Assembly (NCBI RefSeq): GCF_004403065.1
Contig: NZ_SOHA01000041.1
Location: 124,001 to 188,000, forward strand
Reading direction: 5' to 3'
DNA from: Cryobacterium cryoconiti
Lineage (GTDB): Bacteria; Actinomycetota; Actinomycetes; Actinomycetales; Microbacteriaceae
DNA: 64,000 nt
Position numbers and translations under genes: made by a program. This document shows, piece by piece, positions 26,619-36,900 of the stretch; the first letter of the stretch is position 1; every line of letters begins with the position of its first letter. The notes below the pieces were generated by a model that saw only the letters and a program-made list of their open reading frames with translations, ran no database searches and had not been told where the DNA came from.

Positions 26619-26624
26619 AGGCTA
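26619..26624 (-). promoter_or_regulatory. -10 box, leaderless promoter of SGNH-kinase pair
   Basis: TAGCCT sits six bases before GTG 26612. Confidence 0.45.
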
Positions 26625-26638
26625 CCCCGCGCCCGGGG

Positions 26639-28354
26639 TCAGGCGCCGCGGGCACCGGGGGCGCGCACGCCGCGCGCGCCGATCTCGGTCAGGAAGCGGG
26701 AGCGCTCGCGGGGGCTGCGCTGCTGGTGCCCGGCCGCCGACCAGCTCAGGGACAGCCGCTTGCGCGCGCGGGTCACACCCACGTAGAGCAGGCGACGTTC
26801 CTCGTCGATCTGCTCGAAAGTGCCCGCGTAGCTGATCGGCACGAGCCCCTCGGACAGCCCGATCAGGAAGACGGCATCCCATTCGAGGCCCTTCGCCGAG
26901 TGCAGGGTGGCCAGCGTCACGGCGGACACCGTCGGCTCGTGCTGGCCCGCCTGACGCTCCATCAGCTCGTCGGTGAACTGGCGGAACGTGGTCTCCGGCG
27001 GGGCCTGGTCGACCAGGCCCATGATCGCGTTGAGCGACTCCCAGCGGTCACGCACCGCGCCCTGGGCCTCCGGTGCGCTCTGACTCCAGCCGAGCGAGCG
27101 CAGCACGTCGCTGACCGATTTGAACAGCGGTTCGCCGATGATCGACACGGATGCCGCGCGCAGCTGCATCACCGCCTGCTTGACCTCGGCCAGGTCGAAG
27201 AAGCGCTTGGACCCGCGGATCTGGTAGCTCACGCCCACATCGCCGAGGGCGGTCTCGAGGAAAGCGGCCTGCACGTTCACGCGGAACAGCACGGCGATGT
27301 CCTCCGGGCGGGTGCCGGCCTCGATCAGTTCGACGATGTTCTGGGCGACGCCGCGGGCCTCCGCCATGTCGTTGGGGTACTCGCGCACGCCCGGTTCGGT
27401 GCCCGCTTCGCTGGCGTGGGCGCGCAGGGTGAGGGCGCCGGCGCGTCCGCGCATGAGCTGGTTGGCGGTCGCCACGATGGCCCCGGTCGACCGGTAGTTC
27501 TGCTCGAGGCGCACGACCGTGGCGTCCTCCCAGCGTTTGGGGAAGTCGAGCAGGTAGTCGCTGCGGGCGCCGGCGAAGGAGTAGATGGTCTGGCTGGCGT
27601 CGCCGACGACGCAGAGGTCGCGGCGCTCCCCCAGCCAGAGCGACAGCAGGTCGTGCTGCAGCGGGGAGACGTCCTGGTATTCGTCGACGACGAAGAAGCG
27701 GTACTGCTCGCGCACCTGCAGGGCGACCGACGGCTCGGCCTCGATCATGCCGGCCATGGCCAGCAGCACGTCCTCGAAGTCGATCTGCTTGCGGTCGTCC
27801 TTGAGGCGTTCGTAGGACTCCATCATGGCCAGCACCTGGTCCACCGTGAGCCGGCCGGGCAGGCTGCGCTTGGCGATGCCGGCCCCGTACGCCTCGATCC
27901 CGATTCCGGATGTCTTGCGCCACTCGATCTCCGCGGCCAGGTCCCGCAGGGTGGCCGTATCGAGCTTGAGCTTGAGGGTCTCGGCGGCGTGGCCGAGCAG
28001 ACGGCCCTTGCCGTCGAGGATGCGGGGCGCCTGACCGCCGACCACGTGCGGCCAGAAGTAGTTCAGCTGGGACAGCGCCGCCGAGTGGAACGTGCGGGCG
28101 GCGACGCCGCCGGCCCCGAGCTGGCGCAGCCGGCCGCGCAGCTCCGCGGCGGCGCGCGCCGTGAAGGTGAGCGCCATCACCCGGTTCGGCGAGTACGCGC
28201 CGGTCATCACGCCGTAGGCGATGCGGTGCGTGATGGCGCGGGTCTTGCCGGTGCCGGCGCCGGCGAGCATGCACACCGGGCCCACGAGCGCCTCGGCCGC
28301 CACCCGCTGCTGGTCGTCGAGGCCGGCCAGCAGGGAACCGGCGGTCAACGCCAT
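26639..28354 (-). CDS. uvrD2: Superfamily 1 DNA helicase, UvrD2 type
   Basis: 571 residues. Motif I is GAGTGKT (32-38), motif II VVDEYQD, motif III GDASQTIYSF, motif IV LEQNYRS, motif V TLHSAKGLEWD and motif VI YVGVTRAR. Mycobacterial UvrD2 is about 700 residues with a C-terminal HRDC domain; this protein ends some 50 residues after motif VI, so that domain is absent. ATG at 28354 overlaps the nudC stop by ten bases. It unwinds DNA in repair, based on the family. Confidence 0.88.
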   Translation of the reverse strand: MALTAGSLLAGLDDQQRVAAEALVGPVCMLAGAGTGKTRAITHRIAYGVMTGAYSPNRVMALTFTARAAAELRGRLRQLGAGGVAARTFHSAALSQLNYFWPHVVGGQAPRILDGKGRLLGHAAETLKLKLDTATLRDLAAEIEWRKTSGIGIEAYGAGIAKRSLPGRLTVDQVLAMMESYERLKDDRKQIDFEDVLLAMAGMIEAEPSVALQVREQYRFFVVDEYQDVSPLQHDLLSLWLGERRDLCVVGDASQTIYSFAGARSDYLLDFPKRWEDATVVRLEQNYRSTGAIVATANQLMRGRAGALTLRAHASEAGTEPGVREYPNDMAEARGVAQNIVELIEAGTRPEDIAVLFRVNVQAAFLETALGDVGVSYQIRGSKRFFDLAEVKQAVMQLRAASVSIIGEPLFKSVSDVLRSLGWSQSAPEAQGAVRDRWESLNAIMGLVDQAPPETTFRQFTDELMERQAGQHEPTVSAVTLATLHSAKGLEWDAVFLIGLSEGLVPISYAGTFEQIDEERRLLYVGVTRARKRLSLSWSAAGHQQRSPRERSRFLTEIGARGVRAPGARGA

Positions 28355-29313
28355 CCGTGCACCTCGTCGGGACCGAAGTCGAGCGGTTCGCCGAGCCAGT
28401 GCTCGATGATCGCCCGGGCGATCGAGGAGCGGCCGGGCAGGATGATGGCGTCGCCCGAGGCGCGCAGCTCGTCGCGGCTGAACCAGCGCAGGTCGAGGAT
28501 CTCCTCCCCGTCGGGGAGCTTGGCGGCCGGGGCCTGCCCGTCGGCGAGCCGGGCCGTGAAACCGAACATGATCGAGGCCGGGAACGGCCAGGGCTGGGAA
28601 CCCAGGTAGACCGGGTCGGTCACGCGGAGACCGGATTCCTCGAGCATCTCCCGGATCACGGCGGCCTCGAGGGACTCCCCCGGTTCGACGAAGCCGGCCA
28701 GGAGCGAGTAGCGGTTGCCCTCCCAGAGCGCGTTCGAGCCGAGCAGGATACGGTCGTCGGCATCGGTGATCAGTACGATCACGGCCGGGTCGGTGCGGGG
28801 GAAGACCTGGCCGCCGCAGTCGGGGCAGCGCCTCGTCCAGCCGGCGTTCTCCACCACGGTGGCGGCGCCGCAGCGGGGGCAGTGGGCGTGGGAGGCGTGC
28901 CAGTTCACCACGCCGAGCGTCTCGGTGAACAGTCCCGCGTCGCGGTCCGACAGGGTGGTCGCCACGTGGCGGAGGGACGCCCAGCGGGACTCGTCCGGTT
29001 CGAGCTCCGCGGCCTGCTCGTCGCTCAGGACGGCCGCGATCAGCGCAGTGCCCACGGGTTCGGGAGCGCCGTCGGCCAGGGACCGGCCGAGGTAGAGGTG
29101 GAAGTCGGCGGCGGGGACCTGGTCGGGTGCGAGGAGGCAGAGGCGGGCGGGAGTGGCGGCCTCGATCAGGGCTGAGCCCTGCCGGAGTACCAGAACGCGA
29201 GTGCCGGCATCCGCCAGCAGGGAATCGAGCAGACCGGGTGTTGACCGGGCCTCTCCGTCGCGGTCGACCGCGTGGCGGGACAGCGGCAGACGGGAAGTGA
29301 AGGTGAACGACAT
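28345..29313 (-). CDS. nudC: NADH pyrophosphatase (NUDIX)
   Basis: 322 residues. A zinc ribbon with CPRCG and CPDCG precedes the NUDIX box GFVEPGESLEAAVIREM followed by LEESG, and the SQPWPFP motif that marks the NADH-diphosphatase subfamily is present. It hydrolyses NADH or NAD-capped RNA 5' ends. ATG at 29313 has GAGGAG upstream. It overlaps uvrD2, the same pairing as in mycobacteria. Confidence 0.9.
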   Translation of the reverse strand: MSFTFTSRLPLSRHAVDRDGEARSTPGLLDSLLADAGTRVLVLRQGSALIEAATPARLCLLAPDQVPAADFHLYLGRSLADGAPEPVGTALIAAVLSDEQAAELEPDESRWASLRHVATTLSDRDAGLFTETLGVVNWHASHAHCPRCGAATVVENAGWTRRCPDCGGQVFPRTDPAVIVLITDADDRILLGSNALWEGNRYSLLAGFVEPGESLEAAVIREMLEESGLRVTDPVYLGSQPWPFPASIMFGFTARLADGQAPAAKLPDGEEILDLRWFSRDELRASGDAIILPGRSSIARAIIEHWLGEPLDFGPDEVHGWR

Positions 29314-29390
29314 GGTGCTCCTCGGGCTCAGGCAGACTGCCGAAGTTGTGTCGAGGCGTGGCGAACAACCGCGCCGAGGGGAAGTCGACC

Positions 29391-29396
29391 TAACCT
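29391..29396 (+). promoter_or_regulatory. Candidate -10 box of the pseudokinase gene
   Basis: TAACCT lies seven bases before ATG 29404, one base more than the common spacing here; GAAGG in the spacer could alternatively serve as a ribosome site. Confidence 0.35.
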
Positions 29397-29403
29397 AGAA
29401 GGT

Positions 29404-30633
29404 ATGGTCAGATCCCCTCTCACTCTAGCCGCGCTGGCCACTGCCGCCGTTCCGGACCTCGACGTCGTGCAGGTGCGCCTGCACGGCTCCGCCGCACGCA
29501 GTCCCGGAGCCGTCGGGGCGTTCGATTCCGCCCTCCTGATCGACCGCGACGACCGTGCCCTGATCATCCGGGTTCCCACCTCGCAGGCCGCGGAGACGGA
29601 GCAGTCCGCCGATCTCGTGGCCCTGCGGGCCCTCACGGTCGGCAACCGCAGCCGGCTCCCCTTCGATGTGCCGCAGTTCGTGGGCCAGGCTCCCCTCAGC
29701 GGAACCCGGGCCGTCGTCTACGAGTTCCTGTCGGGTGATTCGTTCGATGTGGATGCCCTCACCGGCCACGCGGGCGTCTCCGGCTCGATCGGGCGCGCCA
29801 TCGCCGCGGTGCACGGCCTGCCCACCGCCTTCGTCGGCACCGCCGGGCTGCCCCAGCAGAGCGCCCAGGAATGCCGCACCGGCACCATCGCCCTGATCGA
29901 CCGGGCGGCCGCCACCGGTTACCTGCCCGCCGCGCTGCTGCGCCGCTGGGAACAGGCCACCGACGACGACGCCCTCTGGCAGTTCGCGCCCTGCGTGGTG
30001 CACGGTTCGCTGTCGGCCGACTCGTTCCTGATCACCGAGGACTCCGTCTCGGCGGTACTCGGCTGGTCGGCGCTCAGCGTGGGCGATCCGGCCCGCGACC
30101 TGCACTGGCTGCTCGCCTCCCGCGGTGCGGCCGGCGAAGCCGCCGTCGCCGCCTACGCGTCCGCCCGCCAGGGCAACGACCCGCGGATCACCCAGCGCGC
30201 CATGCTGTACGCGGAGCTGGAGCTGGCCCGGTGGTTGCTGCACGGCACGGACACCCGCAACCAGGGCATCGTCGACGACGCCGTGGCGATGCTCGACGGC
30301 CTGGTCGACACCGTGCACCGGAGCGCCTCGCATCCTCTGTCACCGCCCACCGGCCCCATCCTCGACGTCGCCGGGGTGGAGAGCATGCTCGCGGCCACCC
30401 CGCGCGGCATCCCCCGCCGGGACACGGGCGGGGCCATGCACACCGACGCCTACAACCTGTCGGAGTTCGGCGGCGAGTTCGAGGACGACGACGCGACTGG
30501 TTCGGGCCCGGCTTCGTCTTCGTCTTCGTCTTCGTCTGACGATGTCAGCACCGGCGCGATCGGTACCGTCTTCGACGATTCCGCCGTCGATCGGACCGAC
30601 GACCAGGCCCGCACCAGGTCGTCTTCGGAGTAG
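29404..30633 (+). CDS. Aminoglycoside-phosphotransferase-fold protein, probable pseudokinase
   Basis: 409 residues. The fold is recognisable from the C-lobe: VVHGSLSADSF, then VLGWSALSVGDPARDLHWLL. Active family members have HGDxxxxN and a metal-binding Asp before the tryptophan; here these are Ser, Ser and Gly, so catalysis by the usual mechanism is unlikely, while GDPxxDL is kept. The last 60 residues are acidic and Ser-rich, with a run of eight serines from a TTCGTC repeat, and lie on top of the convergent adnB gene for 184 bp. Placed between nudC and adnB. Function unknown. Confidence 0.75.
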   Translation: MVRSPLTLAALATAAVPDLDVVQVRLHGSAARSPGAVGAFDSALLIDRDDRALIIRVPTSQAAETEQSADLVALRALTVGNRSRLPFDVPQFVGQAPLSGTRAVVYEFLSGDSFDVDALTGHAGVSGSIGRAIAAVHGLPTAFVGTAGLPQQSAQECRTGTIALIDRAAATGYLPAALLRRWEQATDDDALWQFAPCVVHGSLSADSFLITEDSVSAVLGWSALSVGDPARDLHWLLASRGAAGEAAVAAYASARQGNDPRITQRAMLYAELELARWLLHGTDTRNQGIVDDAVAMLDGLVDTVHRSASHPLSPPTGPILDVAGVESMLAATPRGIPRRDTGGAMHTDAYNLSEFGGEFEDDDATGSGPASSSSSSSSDDVSTGAIGTVFDDSAVDRTDDQARTRSSSE

Positions 30634-33600
30634 AGCCGGTCCGGGGCGACGATGGTGTCGTCCGCGACGAAGTAGAACACGGCGTCGACGATCTCCGGGT
30701 CGATGCCTCTCCAGCGTGCATAGGCGAGCCGGTACAGGGCGAGCTGGGTCTGCTTGAGCTCGAGGTCGGCGGAGTCCTTGGGTGCCCGGCCCGTCTTCCA
30801 GTCGACCACCTGGTAGCCCGTCTCGGTGCGGTAGACCGCGTCGAGCTTGCAGACGAAGACCTGCCCGGCCAGAACGTGGTGGATCTCGATCTCGACCTCC
30901 TCGGGCTGCAGGGATCCCCACGGCGACTGTTCGAAGGTGTGTTGCAGCCGTTCGAGCTGCGCCTGCTCCAGCGGCTGATTCTGGTCGAGGTCCAGGTAGA
31001 ACGCGTCGGCGTCCTGGTCGCCGAGGTCGAGCTCGTTCGCGCCCGCGTCGATCAGGTCACCGCCCGACGCCCCGCCGGCCCGCTGCTCCACCCAGGAATG
31101 GAACAGGGTGCCCAGCCGGGTGGCCCGGTACGGCCGTTCGGGCATGGGGCGGCGCAGCGCCGCCGCGACCCCGGCCGGGTCGTCGATGTAGTCCTTGAAG
31201 CGGGAGGCGGGGATGCGCGTGGGCAGCGGGGCGCTGCCCGCGCCCGCCAGGCGCAGCATCCGTTCCTTGAGCAGAAGCGTGACCGCGTGGGACCAGCGGG
31301 TGTCGCGCTCGGTCACCGCCTCGGCCTCGGCGCGCACCCGTTCGGCGGCGGCCTCCACGAGCGGGCGCCGGGCGCCGAGCGGGTCGAAGGGCCAGTGCTC
31401 GTCGACGCCCTCCCCGGCGTCCGGTTTCTCGTCGTGCTCGCTGCCGTCCGGCAGCGGGGTGATCAGCCCGGCCTCGGCGAGCTCGGCCAGATACCGGCTC
31501 GGGGTGCGCACCGTGCTGCCGCCGCCCCAGTACGAGCCGGTGAGCAGCAATTCCTGCTTCGCCCGGGTCGTGGCCACGTAGATCAGGCGGCGCTCCTCGT
31601 CGTCGTGGCGGGCGGCGAGCTGCTCCTTGTAGGCCTGGAACTCGGCGTCATAGGACAACTGGGTCTCATGCTCCTGCCAGACCAGCTCGGGCAGCTCGGC
31701 CCGGTCGCCGCGGAACGGATAGGGCAACTCGCCGAACTTCACCCAGCCGGCGCCTTCCCGGGTCTGCGCCGGCAGGCTCTTCTCGGTGAGGTTGGGGATG
31801 GCCACGTAGTCCCATTCGAGCCCCTTGGCCCCGTGGATGGTGAGCAGCTGCACGGTGCCCGTCTCCCCCATCTCGACCCGCGGACCCATGTCGTCGGCGC
31901 GTTCGGCCCGGCCCAACCAGCGCAGGAAGCTCGTCAGGCTGCCCACCTCGTCGCTGGAAAGGAAGGCGGAAACGGTGTCGTGGAAGGCGTAGAGGTTGGC
32001 CAGGCCCAGCGTGTTGGCCTCGTTGGCGACGAGCTCCACGTCGAGCAGGAGCTCCTGCTCGATCAGGCGCACGAAGTCGAGCAGCGGCAGGCCGGCTCGT
32101 GCGCGCAGCCACGCCAGCTGGCGCCCGGCGGAACGCACCCGGTCGCGACCGGCGTCGCTGAAGCCCGCGAGCTGCCCGTGCGTCTCGGGGGCCGCGGCCA
32201 CGAAATCGAGCGCGTCGACGAGCGATGCGCTCTCGTCGACGGCGACGGATGCCCGCATCTTCTCCTTGAGTTCCTGCGTCACCGCCTGCTGGGCCCAGTC
32301 GTGTGCCGCCAGCCAGCGCGCCACCGAGGCCAGGTGGGCCAGGTCGCGCGGTCCCACCCGGTAGCGCCCGCTGCCGAGCAGCCGCACGAGTTCGCTGCCG
32401 GCGGCCGGGTCGTGCACGACCCGGAGCACGCAGACCACGTCGGTGACCTCCGGGGTGGACAGAAGCCCGCCGAGGCCGAGAACATGGGCGCGCACGCCGC
32501 GTTCCCGCAGCACCTCGGCGAAGAACTCCATCTCGCGCCTGGCCCGGAAGAGCATCGCGCCGGATTTCTCACTTCCGGCGGTGAGGCGTTCGGCGAACCA
32601 GTCGGCCACAGCCCGGGCCTCCTCGGCACTGGTCTCGTGCATCGACGCCTCGACCTGCCCGGCGGCCTTGCCGGCCGGAACCTTGAGAGTGTCGACCTGG
32701 ATGCCGTCGGGCCGGGCCCGGAGCGCGTCGCTCAGCGGTGCCACCAGCGCGTTCGCGGCGTCGAGCACGGCGACCGGGTTGCGCCAGGTGTAGGAGAGGC
32801 TCATCGTCGGCGACTGCCGGTTGGAGAGGCCGGCAAAGCTCTGCGAGAAGCCCAGAAGGTTGGCCGAGCTGGCACCGCGCCAGCCGTAGATGGACTGGTG
32901 CGGGTCACCGACGGCCATCACGGGGTGCCGGTTGAAGAGGGTGTGCAGCAGTTCCGTCTGCAGCACGGAGGTGTCCTGGTATTCATCGAGCAGCACCACC
33001 CGGTACTGGTCGCGGTAGCGGGCGACGACCTGCTCCACCTTCTGGCAGACCTGCAGGGCCAGGGCCACCTGGTCGGAGAACTCGATCAGTCCGAGGCGGC
33101 GCTTCTCGCTGCTGTAGCGCTCGGCGAGTTCGAACAGCACGGGCAGCGGCGCGACCGCCGCGAGCGACTCGACGACGGAGGCATACGGGATCTTCTTGCG
33201 CGGGTTGCCGTAGGGCAGGTCCTGCAGATACGCGAAACCGGCGGCGAGGCCGGTCAGGTCGTGCGGCGCACTCGGAACGCCCGGGATGAAACGCGGGGGG
33301 TTCTCGGCGAGGGAACGGCTGAAGGCGAGCACGGCATCCGTCACCGCGTCGAGGTTCTTGCCGAACGGCACGAGGCGGCTGTCGCCGTGCTCGATGACCA
33401 CCCGACGGGCGAGCAGCCAGGCGCTGGTCTCGCTGAGCAGCACCGATTCGGGCTCCCGCCCGAGCAGCAGGGCGTTGTCGGTGAACAGGCGGCTGGCGAA
33501 CGAGTTGTACGTCGACACCGTCGGCGCGTTGAAGAGGTCGGACGAGTCGATCGTGACCGCGCCGGCCGCGGGCGCCGGGGGCCTGGGCAGCAGCCCCTTC

Positions 33601-33914
33601 GCGTCGAGCTGGTCGATGCGGTCACGGATGCGCTCGGCCAGTTCACCGGCGGCCTTGCGCGTGAAGGTGAGGCCGAGGATCTGGTCGGGCCGGGCGTGCC
33701 CGTTGGCGAGCAGCCAGAGCACCCTGTTCGCCATGGTCTCGGTCTTGCCGCTGCCGGCGCCGGCCACCACGAGGGTGGGGGCCAGCGGCGCCTCGATCAC
33801 GGCCTGCTGTTCGTCGGTGGGCGGGAACATGCCGAGCGCCGCGGCGATCTGCAGGGCCGAGATCGGCGGGATCGCCGGGGCAGGGTCGAGCGCGGGAGTG
33901 ACGGGCTGATTCAT
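30450..33914 (-). CDS. adnB: AdnB-like UvrD helicase with C-terminal RecB-type nuclease
   Basis: 1154 residues. Motor domain: Walker A AGAGSGKTET (P-loop 52-58), Walker B LLDEYQDTS, TIHGAKGLEWD and YVATTRAK. The C-terminal nuclease has KLDAVYR and VVDWKTG, the PD-(D/E)XK core, followed by QTQLALYR. Together with adnA, whose stop overlaps its ATG by four bases, it forms the AdnAB complex that resects double-strand breaks in Actinobacteria, AdnB being the leading motor in mycobacteria. The tail SSDEDEDEDEAG is read from the antisense of the hexanucleotide repeat that codes polyserine in the opposite gene. Confidence 0.9.
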   Translation of the reverse strand: MNQPVTPALDPAPAIPPISALQIAAALGMFPPTDEQQAVIEAPLAPTLVVAGAGSGKTETMANRVLWLLANGHARPDQILGLTFTRKAAGELAERIRDRIDQLDAKGLLPRPPAPAAGAVTIDSSDLFNAPTVSTYNSFASRLFTDNALLLGREPESVLLSETSAWLLARRVVIEHGDSRLVPFGKNLDAVTDAVLAFSRSLAENPPRFIPGVPSAPHDLTGLAAGFAYLQDLPYGNPRKKIPYASVVESLAAVAPLPVLFELAERYSSEKRRLGLIEFSDQVALALQVCQKVEQVVARYRDQYRVVLLDEYQDTSVLQTELLHTLFNRHPVMAVGDPHQSIYGWRGASSANLLGFSQSFAGLSNRQSPTMSLSYTWRNPVAVLDAANALVAPLSDALRARPDGIQVDTLKVPAGKAAGQVEASMHETSAEEARAVADWFAERLTAGSEKSGAMLFRARREMEFFAEVLRERGVRAHVLGLGGLLSTPEVTDVVCVLRVVHDPAAGSELVRLLGSGRYRVGPRDLAHLASVARWLAAHDWAQQAVTQELKEKMRASVAVDESASLVDALDFVAAAPETHGQLAGFSDAGRDRVRSAGRQLAWLRARAGLPLLDFVRLIEQELLLDVELVANEANTLGLANLYAFHDTVSAFLSSDEVGSLTSFLRWLGRAERADDMGPRVEMGETGTVQLLTIHGAKGLEWDYVAIPNLTEKSLPAQTREGAGWVKFGELPYPFRGDRAELPELVWQEHETQLSYDAEFQAYKEQLAARHDDEERRLIYVATTRAKQELLLTGSYWGGGSTVRTPSRYLAELAEAGLITPLPDGSEHDEKPDAGEGVDEHWPFDPLGARRPLVEAAAERVRAEAEAVTERDTRWSHAVTLLLKERMLRLAGAGSAPLPTRIPASRFKDYIDDPAGVAAALRRPMPERPYRATRLGTLFHSWVEQRAGGASGGDLIDAGANELDLGDQDADAFYLDLDQNQPLEQAQLERLQHTFEQSPWGSLQPEEVEIEIHHVLAGQVFVCKLDAVYRTETGYQVVDWKTGRAPKDSADLELKQTQLALYRLAYARWRGIDPEIVDAVFYFVADDTIVAPDRLYSEDDLVRAWSSVRSTAESSKTVPIAPVLTSSDEDEDEDEAGPEPVASSSSNSPPNSDRL
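30513..30537. repeat. TTCGTC hexanucleotide tandem repeat
   Basis: Four full copies of TTCGTC plus a partial one. It is coding on both strands: serines on the plus strand and alternating Asp/Glu on the minus strand. Confidence 0.85.
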
Positions 33915-36900
33915 GAGCTGACCTGCTTGATGACGTGGATTCGGCAGGACCCGTGCGAGCGCGGGTCGAGGCAGTGGGAACTGATCTCGGCGAGGAAGGT
34001 GGCGCCGCCCATGCCGACGGCGTCGGTGCCGACCCGGGTTCGGAAGGCCGCGAGCTCCTCGGGTGTGAAGGTGGGCTGGGTGGGGTTGCGGTAGTTCTGC
34101 CTGACGGTGCCGCTGGACACGATCAGGAGCCGCGCGCCCGCGAGCGGAGTGCCGGCGGGGATGCCCTCGATCGCCCCCTCACTGAACGCGAGTTGGTAGG
34201 CGCCGAGCTGCGGATGTTCGACCACGCCGGCGTCGCTGATCGGGTCGCCGCGGCCGGTCTTCAGGTCGACGATGACCGCCCGCCCGTCACCGAGACGCTC
34301 GACCCGGTCGACCGTGCCGGAGAGCACGGCGCCGTCGACGTCGAGCTGGAAGGTACCTTCGGCACTGAGCAGGCTGCCGCCGCTGCGGTCGAAGTCGAGC
34401 AGGTAGGACGCGAGCCGGTCGGTGAGCGCGCGCGCCTCGACCTTCTGCACCCGGGACTGCCAGTCGGCATCGAATTGCAGCTCGTTCCAGCGCGCCTCGA
34501 CTCCCTGCCAGAGTGCTTCGGGGTTGTGCGTGGTGGCGTCCTCCATCACCTTGTGGATGATCGTGCCGAGGTTCGCCGCCGTGTTGGAGGTGCCGCCGCC
34601 GACCTGTCCGATCACCCAGTGCAGCGGGCAGGTTTCGAACGCCGCCATGCGGGACGGCGAGACCCGCACCGGGGCGTCGCCGGCCTCCGGGTCGTTGAGC
34701 GGGCGCACGGTGCTGGGTTCGTTCAGGCCGTACCACTGCTCGGGGGCGGCGCCGGCCACGTTCTCCCGGGCCAGGCGGGCCAGGGTCGCTGCGGCATCGG
34801 TCGCCCGGCTCGCGGTCTCGTCGCCGCCGCGGGTCGTCGCGGTGCCCCGGGTCAGGTCGCGCCGGAGCCGTCCCACCAGCCCGCGCAGGGACAGCGGATA
34901 GCGGCTGGTGTCTCCGGGCTCGTGAACGGTGGCCGGAAGGGGCGCCGGCAGCAGCCGGAAGAAGACCGACGGCTGGTTCTCCTCGTTGTCGATGGCCGTC
35001 ACGAGCAGTTCGGTGCGGGCCCGGCTGGCCGCCTGGGCGAACATCCGCAGCTCGTCGTGCAGCACGGCCGTGCGGGCACCGGCCTCCTCGGGGCGCCGGC
35101 CGGCGGCGAGCGCCGCCAGGTCGCCGGCCCCGAGCAACGAGCCACGGATGCGCAGGTCGGGCCACACGTTCTCCTGCACCCCGGCGATGACGACCACGTC
35201 GAACTCGCGGCCGATCAGGCCGCTCGGGGTGGACACGACGACCGCATCGCCGAGCGCCCGCGGCGCCAGGGTGTCTTCGGGCACATCGGTGTCGACCAGG
35301 TGCTCGAGGAACAGCACCGGCGGTGCGGCCGGGGTGCGCTCGACGTAGCGCTGCGCGGCGGAGAAGAGGGCCACCACGGCGTCGAGATTATGGTTGGCCT
35401 CGTCGGCGACGATGCCCGTGCCACTGGACTGCTCCTTCCATTCCCGGGCGAGGCCGCTGCGCTGCCAGAGACCCCAGAGCAGTTCCTCGATGGTGGCGCC
35501 GGCCGCGTATTCCACGGCGGCGCTCTTCAGGCTCTCCCCACAGCTGGCGGCCCGGCGGGCCGTGCGGTTGTCGATGGACGCCAGCAGACCCGGGTTGACG
35601 AGAGCCTCCACCAGGAGCTCATCGGCTGTGCGGCTGCGCACGGAGCTGTTCAGCTCGTGCTGGCTCAGCTCCTGCTGGCTCAGCTCCTGCTGGCTCAGCT
35701 CCTGCTGGCTCAGCTCCTGTTGGCTGAGCTCCTGTTGGCGCAGAGCGGCCCGCAGACGACGCAGGGTGATCGGGTCGAGGCCGCCGAGCGGACCGCGGAG
35801 CAGTTCGATCGCTTCCTCCGGGCCGAGCGGCTTGCGGCCCAGGGTCACCTCGAGCGCGAGGATGAACGCGCGCACCGCGTATTCCTCGCGCAGCGCGGTC
35901 TGTGCCGAGGACACCTGGGTGGGCACCTCGAGGGCGGCCAGGCCCTTGGACAGCGCGGGCACGAGCGAGCCGCTGCGCACGACGACGGCCATCTGGCCCC
36001 AGGGCACGCCGCCGATCACGTGCCGTTCGCGCAACCGGCGCGCGACCTGCGCGAGCTGGTCGGCCGGGCTGTCCGCCAGCACCGCCTGCACGGCACTCGA
36101 CTCGGGCTCCTCGGACTCGGGCTCCTCGGACCGGCCAGGCTCGGCGGCCACGCCGGCGGCGAAGCGCTGGGTGCCGGCCGATGCCGCTCCGATCCGGTGC
36201 GTGATCTCGCGCACCACCCCACGGATGGCCGCCTCGTGCCGGTACACCGTGCCGAGCACGAGGGTGGGCAGCACGCCGCCGGACAGGTAGGAACCCAGCC
36301 GGCCGAGGGCATCCGGGTGGGCGCCGTGGAAGGATCCGGTGCTGATGTCGGGGTCGCCGAAGGCGATGACACTCACCCCGCGCGCGGCGAACTGCGCGAG
36401 CAGGGTGAGGTTGGCCTGGGTGAGTTCCTGCGCGTCATCGAGCACGATCAGGCGGAGGCCGCCGAGGGAGCCGAGCGCCGCGGTGCCGGCCGGGGCCCCG
36501 GCCACGATGGCCGCGGCGAACTGGGCCAGCTCGGTGGAATCGTACTGCCCGGGACGGGACTGGTCTTTCACGTCTTCGTAGCCGCGGATGAACTCGGCCG
36601 CGGCCACCCACTCCGGGCGCTGTTCGCGGTGTCCGAGGGCGGCCAGCGCGTCCGGGGTGACACCGTATTCCACGGCGCGCATCATCAGGTCCCGCAGCTG
36701 GGTGCGGAAGCCGCGCAGTCCCCGCACGTCGGCGCCCAGCGTGTCGGGCCAGTTCGGCGTCGTTGCCGGCACCCCGCCCTGCCGCGGGTCGGCCTGGTCC
36801 AGCCGATGCCCCTCGAGCAGCTCGGCGATGATCTGGTCCTGCTCGCCGCCGGTGAGCAGGGTGGGGGCAGCACCTCCCGAGCGGGCCACGCCATCCCGCA

